9,103 bases of DNA from an uncultured Collinsella sp. (GTDB taxonomy: Bacteria > Actinomycetota > Coriobacteriia > Coriobacteriales > Coriobacteriaceae). The position numbers were made by a program, and so were the translations under genes. Positions 1-6,333 of the stretch are shown piece after piece. Position 1 is the first letter of the stretch; each line of letters begins with the position of its first letter. The notes under the pieces were generated by a model. It was not told where the DNA came from and did not search any database. It worked only from the letters and a program-made list of their open reading frames with translations. The stretch lies in contig URYT01000065.1 in NCBI GenBank assembly GCA_900552185.1, forward strand, positions 1 through 9,103, written 5' to 3'.

Positions 1-941
1 GCGCTGGTGATGGTCGCCGAAACCGGCTCCACAGTTCCAATGAGGCTCGCACGCACCGAGCCGATGTCCTTAACGCCCTGCATATAGAGCATGTAAGCAA
101 AAAACGAGCCGATAACCACGAACACCGCGAGCGCCTCGATACCGGCGGCGTCGAGCGCCGGCATATGTGCCCAAGGCTGCACGAAGACGCACGAGACCAC
201 GCCCGCCGTGAGCATTGCCGAGCCCGTGACGATGGGGCTGCCGTATTCGGGCAGGATCTTGGCGGGAATCACCGCCATACACGCGGCGCTGACCGCACAC
301 ATAAGACCTGCTGCCAGGCCAAGCGGCGAGATATTCAGGCTGGTGGGGTCGCCGCCGGTGGCGATTAAAAAGGTTCCACCCAGAGCCAGGCCAATGCCGA
401 TGACTTCGCGAGTGCGCGGCATGCGGCGATCGGTCACGCAGGCGTAGCCCATGATGATAACGAGCTGCAGGCACTGGAGCACCGTCGCGGTTCCGGCGTT
501 CGTCAGGCGCACGGCCGAAAGATAGCAAAACTGGTTGAACAGCAGGCCAAAAGCGGTAAAGAGCAGCAGCTGCTTGCGATCGGCGGGTGTGGTCCAGAGC
601 TTAATCAGACGCTCGCGGTCGCGCGTAACAACCACGGCCATAAAGAGTAGACCGGCGAGAATCTGACGCACGCTCATAAGCCACAAGGTGTCGACGTGGT
701 AGATATCGAACAGAAAGCTCGCGCTGGTGCCCGAGAAGCCCCAAAACGAACCGCCCACCAGCGTAGCCAAGACGCCCGTGATCATCTTGCGCGACGACGC
801 ATCGTTAAGGCGCTCGCGCCAGGCGCGACGGGTGTTGCGGCTGAGCTCGTCGGTGCCCTCGGGCACATCAATGTTCGATATATCGGTCATCGGCACCGAA
901 GCCCCTGTGCCTTCGACCTGCTCGACACACTCTTTGCTCAT
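1..941 (-). CDS. EamA/DMT-family transporter, 3' end cut by window edge
   Basis: Integral membrane transporter of the drug/metabolite transporter superfamily (EamA); the substrate cannot be told from sequence. 313 complete codons are visible and the frame is still open at the edge. About 50 polar N-terminal residues are followed by at least eight hydrophobic segments near residues 54-72, 86-106, 123-141, 150-168, 179-195, 206-228, 236-254 and 268-288, with a ninth beginning at 296. Family hallmarks are seen in both EamA halves: GGSFWGFSGTSA near 63-74, LTNAGTATVLQ near 146-156, and GSVRASLIGTVEPVSA near 294-309 in the second repeat. The family usually has ten helices, so only the last part is missing. 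The ATG at 941 is preceded by GGGGGAG four bases upstream. The gene is divergent from tRNA-Val. The N-terminal polar extension is longer than in many EamA proteins; an internal Met18 start is possible but lacks a better ribosome site. Confidence 0.9.
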   Translation of the reverse strand, partial: MSKECVEQVEGTGASVPMTDISNIDVPEGTDELSRNTRRAWRERLNDASSRKMITGVLATLVGGSFWGFSGTSASFLFDIYHVDTLWLMSVRQILAGLLFMAVVVTRDRERLIKLWTTPADRKQLLLFTAFGLLFNQFCYLSAVRLTNAGTATVLQCLQLVIIMGYACVTDRRMPRTREVIGIGLALGGTFLIATGGDPTSLNISPLGLAAGLMCAVSAACMAVIPAKILPEYGSPIVTGSAMLTAGVVSCVFVQPWAHMPALDAAGIEALAVFVVIGSFFAYMLYMQGVKDIGSVRASLIGTVEPVSATITS

Positions 942-1172
942 TCCACTCCCCCGAAACAGCCTAGAAACAATTCGGCTTACCTTACCACGGCGAAGTCACC
1001 AGCTGGAGGCTTGTCCGCTTATCGGTAGGACAATTCCGCAGGCGTCTTTCCATAGCTCGATACCGCAATGGCCTTGCATTATGCGACAGCCAAATCGCGG
1101 CAGCAGGCTCTTTTGAAATGGATATGACAAAGCCCCCGAATTCCACAATGTAAGCGATTTTTAAAAATGTTC
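942..1172. other. Divergent intergenic region, EamA leader side
   Basis: No convincing gene was found between the transporter start and the tRNA promoter. On the transporter's leader strand there is a perfect 6-bp inverted repeat TTGTCC/GGACAA (1011-1016 and 1028-1033, 11-base loop) and the palindrome CCAGCTGG (999-1006). I see no clear -10/-35 pair for the transporter and recognise no known riboswitch consensus. A 65-codon minus-strand frame (982-1179) has no ribosome site and a non-protein-like composition. Confidence 0.4.
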
Positions 1173-1201
1173 TTGCCACCGAGTTCAGGCTCCGTTATAT
1201 T
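1173..1201 (+). promoter_or_regulatory. Promoter of tRNA-Val
   Basis: TTGCCA (1173-1178) and TATATT (1196-1201) are separated by exactly 17 bases. The -10 lies 29 bases before the tRNA 5' end, which suits a short-leader tRNA transcript. This is a near-consensus housekeeping-sigma promoter. Confidence 0.8.
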
Positions 1202-1230
1202 ATCCCTTGCGCGCTTGCGCACCCTTGATC

Positions 1231-1305
1231 GGGCGTTTAGCTCAGGGGGAGAGCGCTTCCCTGACACGGAAGAGGTCAGAAGTTCAAATCTTCTAACGCC
1301 CACCA
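1231..1305 (+). tRNA. tRNA-Val (anticodon GAC), CCA encoded
   Basis: A complete 75-base cloverleaf can be read by eye. Acceptor arms GGGCGTT and AACGCCC pair perfectly. The D stem is GCTC/GAGC, and the anticodon stem CTTCC/GGAAG encloses loop CTGACAC, giving anticodon GAC. The variable loop is AGGTC and the T arm AGAAG-TTCAAAT-CTTCT. The discriminator A is followed by a genome-encoded CCA (1303-1305). GAC reads the valine codons GUC and GUU. The gene has its own promoter and terminator, so it is a single-gene transcription unit. tRNA 3' ends are common integration sites, but no second copy of this 3' end appears in the window. Confidence 0.97.
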
Positions 1306-1312
1306 AATGTTC

Positions 1313-1351
1313 GCAGCTCAGAGGCTATGTCCTCTGGGCTGTTTTGTTTTA
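1313..1351 (+). terminator. Intrinsic terminator of tRNA-Val
   Basis: The stem CAGC-t-CAGAGG (1314-1324) pairs with CCTCTG-g-GCTG (1331-1341) around the six-base loop CTATGT, and is followed directly by TTTTGTTTT (1342-1350). It starts eight bases after the encoded CCA. Both the stem and the T-run fit factor-independent termination. Confidence 0.9.
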
Positions 1352-1430
1352 TGTCGCCAAATCCGCTGGCAGCTCCAACCGTCATCGCAACGTAACATCA
1401 ATTCACCTGACGAATGGCTGCCAAACAAAT

Positions 1431-1595
1431 TCAATACCCCAACAGCAACAATAGCCAGGCAGAAAACTGCGCCGCAAGCTGCTCCAACCGCTCAATAGCC
1501 ACCGAGGCCGAGACCAACGCGTCTCGAACCCATCCGAGCCGCAGCTTCTCGGCAAAACGCCACAACGTCCACACCCTGCGGTATCCTTGAGCCAC
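1431..1595 (-). CDS. Possible 54-residue small ORF, hydrophobic C-terminus
   Basis: An open frame too short for usual cut-offs: GTG at 1595, TGA at 1433-1431, 54 residues. It begins MAQGYRRVWTLWRFAEKLRL, has a likely amphipathic helix near residues 24-44 (DALVSASVAIERLEQLAAQF) and ends in SAWLLLLLGY. Many codons end in G or C, like the genes around it, and it sits in a 317-base gap without another gene. Against it, the ribosome site is weak (CAGGTG three bases before the GTG), the start lies only 27 bases from the divergent 1623 gene, and I recognise no family. It could be a small membrane-associated peptide, a decayed gene end, or chance. Confidence 0.28.
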   Translation of the reverse strand: MAQGYRRVWTLWRFAEKLRLGWVRDALVSASVAIERLEQLAAQFSAWLLLLLGY

Positions 1596-1622
1596 TTACA
1601 CCTGCAGCACCAAGGAGCCACC

Positions 1623-2309
1623 ATGCGCACCGAGCTCGATGTTCCCTTTTCGCACAAAGAAGAAGCCAAGGCGTTGGGCGCCAAATGGGACCGGACCAAG
1701 AAGATCTGGTATGTACCCAGCGGCGTCAACCCCGAGCCCTTTGCCGAGTGGCTGCCCGGTGTTGACCGATCCGACCCCTCAGCGCCGTATATATATTTTG
1801 TACTGGGCAAGCGCGAGTGCTGGAAGTGTCACAAAGAGACCTCGGTCGCGGCCTTCGGCATTCCCTATCGAACCGATAACGACGAGAGCATCGCCATCGC
1901 GCACGCGCCCAACGAAGCCGGGCACATTGCCATCGACACGGCCAACGCCAACGCACTCGCCATCGTGCCCGCTCTTGGCTGCGTGCCGGGCGAGATCCGC
2001 GACTATCTTTCTAACCGCTGCGGCTACAAGCCCGTAGGCGCGCGAGCCTCCAAAGCCCCGTCGCTCGGCAACACGTGCACCAGTTGCGACGCGCTGCAAG
2101 GCAGCCGCTATCTGTTCGAGGAGCCCTCGTCCCCATTTGCCCTCACTGCCATCAACAAGCTGCCGGCACTGGAGTTTGTGCGCGTCGAAGTTGCCGGCGT
2201 CTTTGGCGTCCCGGCCACGCGCACCGACTTTGACCAAGCGCTCTTTACCTGGGCACGTGACCATCACGCCGAGTTCCACAAGCAACTCGGTGAGGGGATT
2301 TATTTGTAG
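1623..2309 (+). CDS. DUF5710-domain protein with split four-cysteine motif
   Basis: 228 residues, function unknown. Residues 3-45 match the DUF5710 pattern (LDVPFSHKEEAKALGAKWD, then KIWYVPSGVNPEPFAEWLP), a small domain also found in plasmid-type primase (TraC-like) and other DNA-handling proteins. After it come CWKC (C66, C69) and, 83 residues on, CTSC (C152, C155), which together could form one zinc site; the part between them resembles no domain I know. No signal peptide or membrane segment is visible. The ATG at 1623 is chosen because AAGGAG lies five bases upstream; a longer in-frame start at 1587 would add 12 residues but lacks a ribosome site. The gene ends convergently 38 bases from the small Cys-rich gene. 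DUF5710 is confident, zinc binding is inferred, and the role is unknown. Confidence 0.82.
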   Translation: MRTELDVPFSHKEEAKALGAKWDRTKKIWYVPSGVNPEPFAEWLPGVDRSDPSAPYIYFVLGKRECWKCHKETSVAAFGIPYRTDNDESIAIAHAPNEAGHIAIDTANANALAIVPALGCVPGEIRDYLSNRCGYKPVGARASKAPSLGNTCTSCDALQGSRYLFEEPSSPFALTAINKLPALEFVRVEVAGVFGVPATRTDFDQALFTWARDHHAEFHKQLGEGIYL

Positions 2310-2347
2310 AGACGGAGAAGCCTTCACAGCCAGCTCCTCCGCATCAC

Positions 2348-2632
2348 CTATCCCTCGTCGCCGGCGTCGTACACGATATCGAGGCCACAAACAGGGCATT
2401 TCTCCGGATACACCGGCATATGAACGCCTGTCCGTTTTCTCACTTCGTCGCTGAGTCTGTCGCGCGCATCGATGAACCGAATGTCGAGACACGGTATTTG
2501 CGAGCCGCAGCAAGGGCAGGTGACGACAAACGACCCGCAATCAACCTCTACGCTCGGAAACATATTGTTGTCTATAAGGGCACACGGCAGTTTTCCGTAC
2601 TTCCCCATCGCAATATCGCCTCGCCAGCTCAT
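2348..2632 (-). CDS. Small double-CxxC (zinc-ribbon-like) hypothetical protein
   Basis: 94 residues. Two cysteine knuckles, CPCCG (C39, C41, C42) and CPVCG (C79, C82), are spaced as in a zinc ribbon with an approximately 36-residue insert that is rich in charged residues (FIDARDRLSDEVRKRTG). There is no membrane segment. The ATG at 2632 is preferred over an upstream extension to 2704 because AGGGGAG lies five bases before it; the upstream part is low-complexity and Arg-rich. It follows the HNH gene on the same strand after 122 bases, so the two may share a transcript. It could be a small nucleic-acid-binding or partner protein; no named family is recognised. Confidence 0.65.
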   Translation of the reverse strand: MSWRGDIAMGKYGKLPCALIDNNMFPSVEVDCGSFVVTCPCCGSQIPCLDIRFIDARDRLSDEVRKRTGVHMPVYPEKCPVCGLDIVYDAGDEG

Positions 2633-2754
2633 ACACGCTCCCCTCTCGCTATACAAAACAGGAAGAGCATGCACCGGCGGGCGTGCGCGAGATTGCATCG
2701 CCACGCGATCCGATCAAACAACATGATCGTCAAAGAATGCCAAAGCCAAATACG

Positions 2755-3846
2755 CTAATACGGCAGAAGCCCCGCCTTTTCACGCTTCTTTTCCGAGCGA
2801 TCGAACTCAATGCGATGGGCCTCAAGAAACACCGTATTGGGTCGCCACTGACGCTCATTCGGCTGCCTTAGCGTCGCGCCCGAAAAGGAAGCGTAGCCGG
2901 TCTTATCCAGCAGGTACGATCCGCACAGCCGATATTCGCCGCAAACAGGCTCAAACGAAATCAGGTGAGCATCAAATAGGGAATGAAGATCGCGTCGAAG
3001 CAGAATGCCGTTGCTGGCAACCTGCGATTTGGGTCCCGAGTAATTCTCGATATGTGCAGCCTCCAGAGCTTCGCTGACGCCGCAGTCCGACACCGCGCAA
3101 CGGCCGTCATAGGCGGCAACGAGTTGCTTGCGGAACCATTGCTGCCCCAATCGCTCGCGCCTTAACGCATAGCGGACCTTTTCGTCGTCGGTCGTACCCT
3201 GTCCGGCAAACTCAATATCGACGGGCATGTGCTTCAGATAGCTCATGTCGGGCGCAAAACGAGGGTCCGGTCCGCCTTTATGAACAGGACCGTGCAGAAC
3301 AAACCATCCGTTTTCGGGCTCGAACCGTTCAACAAACGCAAGGCCGAGCACCTTGTAGCCCACCTCGGTTGCAAATATGACTCCGACTGGAACGCCACAT
3401 TCCATGCAGTTGAGCATTTTACGGTTGTAATTCTGGTCTCGAGAACCAACGGCGCCTGGCGCTTGGACCGAATACTTAATGACCCACGTACCATCGTCCA
3501 AATAGAGCGGAGGTACATCGGTGTAGAAGCTCTTTTTAGAGTTATGGACCGAAAGCGCAAAGATCTTATTGGGATCTTGCTTCACCCGATCCTGGCCCGG
3601 CCAGAAGATCCCTGAATCCCGCGTTACGGGAAAGAAGTCCGAGCCAATTCTCAAACGATACTGATACTGAGGGCTATCTTCCTTGGTGTGGTGCGGAAGG
3701 CTGGTCCAAACGCCGCCGCGCTGTTCCTCACCCAGAAACCACTCCCATGCCTCAACGTATTCGGAAGGCACGAGACTGCAGGCGCGGTCATAGCTTGGTC
3801 CATCCATCAACGGAACAGCAAGGTCAATGTCGTTCATCGCCAGCAC
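2755..3846 (-). CDS. HNH endonuclease (HNH_2 type), predicted restriction nuclease
   Basis: 363 residues. The C-terminal catalytic part is clear: the knuckle RCAVSDC (C250, C255), then EAAHIENY (H265), ASNGILLRRDLHSLFD (N279, H288). This is the HNH_2 (beta-beta-alpha metal) nuclease motif with its His-Asn-His triad intact. Residues ~95-187 (KIFALSVHNSKK, then NRKMLNCMECGVPVGVIF and YKVLGLAFVERF) resemble the N-terminal module found in front of HNH_2 domains in predicted restriction endonucleases, which may sense modified DNA; that role is inference. No partner methyltransferase is nearby, which would fit a modification-dependent (type IV-like) or stand-alone nuclease. There are two candidate starts, GTG 3846 and ATG 3837; neither has a good ribosome site. 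GTG is chosen because a promoter ends five bases before it, suggesting leaderless translation. Base composition is lower in G+C than the M16C gene (31/60 in 3421-3480). Confidence 0.85.
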   Translation of the reverse strand: MLAMNDIDLAVPLMDGPSYDRACSLVPSEYVEAWEWFLGEEQRGGVWTSLPHHTKEDSPQYQYRLRIGSDFFPVTRDSGIFWPGQDRVKQDPNKIFALSVHNSKKSFYTDVPPLYLDDGTWVIKYSVQAPGAVGSRDQNYNRKMLNCMECGVPVGVIFATEVGYKVLGLAFVERFEPENGWFVLHGPVHKGGPDPRFAPDMSYLKHMPVDIEFAGQGTTDDEKVRYALRRERLGQQWFRKQLVAAYDGRCAVSDCGVSEALEAAHIENYSGPKSQVASNGILLRRDLHSLFDAHLISFEPVCGEYRLCGSYLLDKTGYASFSGATLRQPNERQWRPNTVFLEAHRIEFDRSEKKREKAGLLPY

Positions 3847-3851
3847 CTACA

Positions 3852-3880
3852 ACCATACGAACGCGAGTCATGCCACTCAA
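3852..3880 (-). promoter_or_regulatory. Candidate promoter of HNH gene, leaderless type
   Basis: On the minus strand TTGAGT (3880-3875) and TATGGT (3857-3852) are 17 bases apart. Only TGTAG lies between the -10 and the GTG codon at 3846, so transcription would begin at or next to the start codon. The -10 fits the loose actinobacterial form TAnnnT. Confidence 0.5.
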
Positions 3881-3989
3881 TAATATGGCCGAGAGTCAAT
3901 TATTACGAGATCTCATTCCGCGATCGGCACGTCGTTGATGCTCTCGGTTTGCCGCTGGCGCGTTTGTACCCCGCTGCCCCACTTCCCTG

Positions 3990-3995
3990 TATACT
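3990..3995 (+). promoter_or_regulatory. Candidate -10 of the 4053 gene
   Basis: TATACT is a good -10 hexamer 57 bases before the GTG start. No convincing -35 sits 16-18 bases upstream (the nearest, TTGTAC at 3964-3969, leaves a 20-base spacer), so this is tentative. The leader contains the inverted repeat ATCCGG/CCGGAT (4013-4018 and 4029-4034). Confidence 0.35.
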
Positions 3996-4052
3996 GATGT
4001 AGCACGTGTTTCATCCGGGCTTGTTGGGCCGGATTGTTCATGGGAGGTTCTT

Positions 4053-4544
4053 GTGGCTGTTTCGAATCCGCCTAAGGGAAGCGTTTCTTCTTCGTCCATC
4101 AAGCCGGTTACGCGCAAGGCCGTGCGTTGCCAGCGCGAGGTCGCTTGGCTTGTCACGCAGGCAGCGGGCAGGCTTGTGGCGACCACTCAGGACGTCAATG
4201 CGCCTACGCCGAGCTTTGTGCTGGCAGTGGCGCTGGATCGAGTACGCCAGCTGGAACTCGCCGCACAAGAAGACGGCAACCATCTTGGCTACCAGGACGC
4301 TATGGCGCCCGACCTGCAAACGTTCTGCCACATGGCCAAGTTGCCCGCCGCGCCCAATGCGCTTTCGGACGCAGGCTACATGTTTACGCTTTCGGGCGCG
4401 GACCTTATCCGCGACATCTATGCATACTGCAGCGAGCTCGCCGAGCGCCACGTCTTTGGCACGGCCGAAGTCAAACCGGGAAATGTCATCAAGCTGGTTC
4501 TTAGGCTGTTCTTGATGGACGGGTTCGGGGCCATGCCGGCGTAA
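4053..4544 (+). CDS. Hypothetical protein, unrecognised family (163 aa)
   Basis: 163 residues starting at GTG 4053, with GGGAGG five bases upstream: a strong ribosome site that decides this start. A Ser/Pro/Lys-rich tail of about 20 residues is followed by what looks like a mostly helical soluble domain: AVRCQREVAWLVTQAAGRL (23-41), SFVLAVALDRVRQLELAAQE (54-73), and LSGADLIRDIYAYCSELAERH (113-133), ending KPGNVIKLVLRLFLMDGF (141-158). There is no signal peptide, membrane span, metal motif or nucleotide-binding motif. Codon use resembles the high-G+C neighbours and two rival frames over the same DNA read as Arg-rich noise. It is convergent with the AlbA_2 gene and divergent from the HNH gene, so it is probably a one-gene unit. 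Function unknown. Confidence 0.75.
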   Translation: MAVSNPPKGSVSSSSIKPVTRKAVRCQREVAWLVTQAAGRLVATTQDVNAPTPSFVLAVALDRVRQLELAAQEDGNHLGYQDAMAPDLQTFCHMAKLPAAPNALSDAGYMFTLSGADLIRDIYAYCSELAERHVFGTAEVKPGNVIKLVLRLFLMDGFGAMPA

Positions 4545-4600
4545 GCCGAGTCTTTAGCATCACCGTCGACTGGGCAACAACCGCTTTACCTTAATGGACG

Positions 4601-4622
4601 CCAATCGAGGGTCGATTATTGG
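4601..4622. repeat. Small inverted repeat between convergent genes
   Basis: AATCGA-GGG-TCGATT (4603-4617), flanked by CC and ATTGG, sits in the 100-base gap between the ends of the 4053 gene and the AlbA_2 gene. It could help transcript ending on both strands, but the stem is only six pairs and no T-run follows. Confidence 0.3.
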
Positions 4623-4644
4623 GTCGCCTCGTCCACTAACGCAT

Positions 4645-6111
4645 CTATCCCACGCGCTCCGACAGTCGATACTTGCGGTTGCGGCTCGTCGCCGGCGCCG
4701 TGGGCTCAAGCTCGCCTTGAGCAATGAGCGCGTTGACGCGCGACCTAACCTGGGAAATTGTGAGCCTTGTGTGCTCTGCCAACTCGCGCGTCCCCAGCTC
4801 GCCGTAGTGTTTGAGTGCCGTCACAATTAAGCCCCCGCCATGATCGACCGGCTCGATCTTTGAACGGTAAAGTACGACCTTGAACCGATCGAATCCCGGG
4901 CGGAACAGGGGATCGGCCAGACCATACGCGCGCATGGCATCGATCATCATCGGGATGCCCGAGCCATTGCCCTCAACCGGCGAACCTGCGCCATCCGGCA
5001 GCGGAACAATCGACATGAGCTTCACAAGCGTCGCGTTACGGCATCGGGAGCTGCCGTCAAACAAGCTCTCGCGAGTCATTCCCCCGTAAAGGCCGCCAGG
5101 ATTCGTCACCTCGACACGATCGTCAAAGACGTCGACGGCAATCGATTGTCCACAGAACCGATCCCCGTATTCTCGATGGATTACGGCGTTGGCGATTGCC
5201 TCGCGCAGAACCTCCTCGGGAATCTCAAGCGAGTCGACACGCGAGACGCCTTGGACGGTCGAGGTTCGCCGCAAATTCTCGGCGACGGCTGCGACGGCAT
5301 CCGAGATCATCTCGCCCAACGTTCCCTCACAGATTGTGCGGTCCATGAATCTCAGCGACCCCGCCATGCCCTTCTGAGTTCCCGCATGGACAGCCACGTC
5401 AATGAAGAGCTTGGGATAGAACTGCTGAGGGTAGGTGCCCACAACTAGGAGTCCAGCCTTGGTGACATTGCCCTGGGAATCAAGGATATTTAGGCGCTCC
5501 AGCTTCGTTTGTTTGTCCGGCGCGCCGCGCATTGCCCGGGGCGTCAACGAGAAAGCCCGATCTATCGTACGGTCGACCAGCGTCTCGTCGAGATCGTCCG
5601 CGCCCGCACCCGCCACCGCGTCGCGATCGCTCGGAGTCGCTCGACCGTATGACGCCAATGCGAGCACCTCGGTCGATGAAAGCGGCACATCTTTGTCATC
5701 GATGCGCTTGTAGCTGCCGCCCTGGGCGCCCCGCTCTATGACATAGCAGGGCTTGCTCGACGGATCGAGCTCCTCAATCGTAATGACGAGAACGATGACG
5801 CCCTGAAGCTCCACTCGCTCGATCGTGTATTTGGGCGGATTGGCCAGCTTTCCTCGACCGCCCGCATCACCCATGCCTGACACAAATTGGTTGAGCACTT
5901 TCTCGGTCTCGAAGTTCTCAACCGGGACAAAACCTGCGCGCTCACTCACTCCGAGCACGATGGTTCCGCCGGCAGTGTTCGCGAATGCGCTCACCGTTTC
6001 CCACACGTCGCGGGAAAGCGTCGTGGCGCTCTCCTTCACTTCGACGTTAAGATCATCCGAGCCCATACGCCTTAAAGACTCAAGCAGACCGGTCAGCTCG
6101 TTTTCGTTCAT
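4645..6111 (-). CDS. AlbA_2 / HATPase_4 / winged-helix protein (Schlafen-AlbA_2 type)
   Basis: 488 residues, three parts. Residues ~5-155 are a Schlafen AlbA_2 domain, with VEVKESA at 24-30 and FANTAGGTIVLGVSE at 43-57. Residues ~290-415 carry the HATPase_c_4 signature: REAIANAVIHREY (303-315; N308, H312), NPGGLYGG (337-344) and GNGSGIPMM (381-389). Residues ~427-485 look like a winged helix (ALKHYGELGTRELAEHTRL, then ISQVRSRVNALIAQGEL). Such proteins are annotated as ATP-binding transcriptional regulators or RecG-related; AlbA_2 is a nucleic-acid-binding fold, and in some Schlafens an RNase. The biochemical role is not settled. ATG 6111 is chosen over GTG 6117 because AAAGGA then lies seven bases upstream rather than one. 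The leader is long, with repeats and a hairpin, and self-regulation through the winged helix is a reasonable inference. All motifs look intact. Confidence 0.9.
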   Translation of the reverse strand: MNENELTGLLESLRRMGSDDLNVEVKESATTLSRDVWETVSAFANTAGGTIVLGVSERAGFVPVENFETEKVLNQFVSGMGDAGGRGKLANPPKYTIERVELQGVIVLVITIEELDPSSKPCYVIERGAQGGSYKRIDDKDVPLSSTEVLALASYGRATPSDRDAVAGAGADDLDETLVDRTIDRAFSLTPRAMRGAPDKQTKLERLNILDSQGNVTKAGLLVVGTYPQQFYPKLFIDVAVHAGTQKGMAGSLRFMDRTICEGTLGEMISDAVAAVAENLRRTSTVQGVSRVDSLEIPEEVLREAIANAVIHREYGDRFCGQSIAVDVFDDRVEVTNPGGLYGGMTRESLFDGSSRCRNATLVKLMSIVPLPDGAGSPVEGNGSGIPMMIDAMRAYGLADPLFRPGFDRFKVVLYRSKIEPVDHGGGLIVTALKHYGELGTRELAEHTRLTISQVRSRVNALIAQGELEPTAPATSRNRKYRLSERVG

Positions 6112-6133
6112 CTGCACGTCCTTTCGCTCGGTC

Positions 6134-6151
6134 CCGCGGAGAATGCCGCGG
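6134..6151 (-). promoter_or_regulatory. GC-rich hairpin in the AlbA_2 leader before the ribosome site
   Basis: Two CCGCGG copies (6134-6139 and 6146-6151) around the six-base spacer AGAATG form a perfect 6-bp, all-GC stem in the transcript. It ends nine bases before AAAGGA (6124-6119). It could influence translation or mRNA stability; it has no T-run, so it is not a typical terminator. Confidence 0.4.
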
Positions 6152-6164
6152 ATAGATTTCCCTC

Positions 6165-6242
6165 GTCTCTCAGTTATCTCTCGTAATTATCTCTCATTTA
6201 TCTCTCTATCTCTCGGCTTAGAGATAAGAGATAGATAGAGAT
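6165..6242. repeat. TATCTCTC repeat cluster I, promoter-proximal
   Basis: Exact TTATCTCTC copies lie at 6174-6182, 6187-6195 and 6198-6206, with TATCTCTC at 6207-6214 and GTCTCTC at 6165-6171. After GGCTTA the same element returns in reverse: TTAGAGATAA (6218-6227), then GAGAT and GAGATAG units up to 6242. Starts of the first three are 13 and 11 bases apart. If the predicted AlbA_2 promoter is right, the whole cluster lies in that gene's 5' leader, where it reads as purine-rich GAGAGAUA units able to fold back on one another. Confidence 0.75.
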
Positions 6243-6263
6243 GGAATGTCTACCATTTGCTTC

Positions 6264-6292
6264 ATTTATACATATTTTTGCTGGTAGAACAA
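6264..6292 (-). promoter_or_regulatory. Candidate promoter of the AlbA_2 gene
   Basis: On the minus strand TTGTTC (6292-6287) is followed after 17 bases by ATAAAT (6269-6264), which is preceded by TGT as in an extended -10. The surroundings are AT-rich (line 6241-6300 has only 19/60 G+C). It implies a leader of about 145 bases containing repeat cluster I. A 7-bp inverted repeat TCTACCA/TGGTAGA (6249-6255 and 6282-6288) brackets the promoter. Confidence 0.5.
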
Positions 6293-6294
6293 TC

Positions 6295-6311
6295 GGTATT
6301 GAGACAATACC
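6295..6311. promoter_or_regulatory. Perfect palindrome, putative operator
   Basis: GGTATTG-AGA-CAATACC has two perfect 7-bp arms with a 3-base spacer. It lies two bases upstream of the predicted -35 of the AlbA_2 promoter, a typical place for a dimeric regulator to bind. The 3-base loop is too tight and the stem too AT-rich for a good terminator. Confidence 0.5.
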
Positions 6312-6333
6312 ATGATTACCTGTCTCTTTGCTG

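Noticed and set aside
70..528. 152-codon minus-strand frame
   Set aside because: It is a shifted frame inside the transporter gene; the transporter frame has the membrane segments and family motifs, while this one is Arg/His-rich.
982..1179. 65-codon minus-strand frame upstream of the transporter
   Set aside because: It has no ribosome site and no coding-like composition, and it ends within the transporter leader.
1231..1305. tRNA 3' end as an attachment site (attL)
   Set aside because: No second copy of the tRNA end and no integrase were found in the window; integration here stays possible but unsupported.
1079..1306. Minus-strand frame through the tRNA gene (product with GVRRFELLTSSVSGK)
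   Set aside because: This peptide is the reverse complement of a tRNA, a familiar false annotation.
2310..2347. Bidirectional terminator between the convergent DUF5710 and Cys-rich genes
   Set aside because: Only CGGAG/CTCCG (2313-2317 and 2337-2341) pairs, with a long loop and no T-run.
1779..2540. 253-codon minus-strand frame across the DUF5710 gene
   Set aside because: It covers the DUF5710 gene and part of the small Cys-rich gene in another frame, is Arg-rich, and has no domain or ribosome site.
4006..4515. Plus-strand 169-codon frame overlapping the 4053 gene
   Set aside because: It is Arg-rich and has no ribosome site; the GTG 4053 frame has a strong site and a balanced composition.
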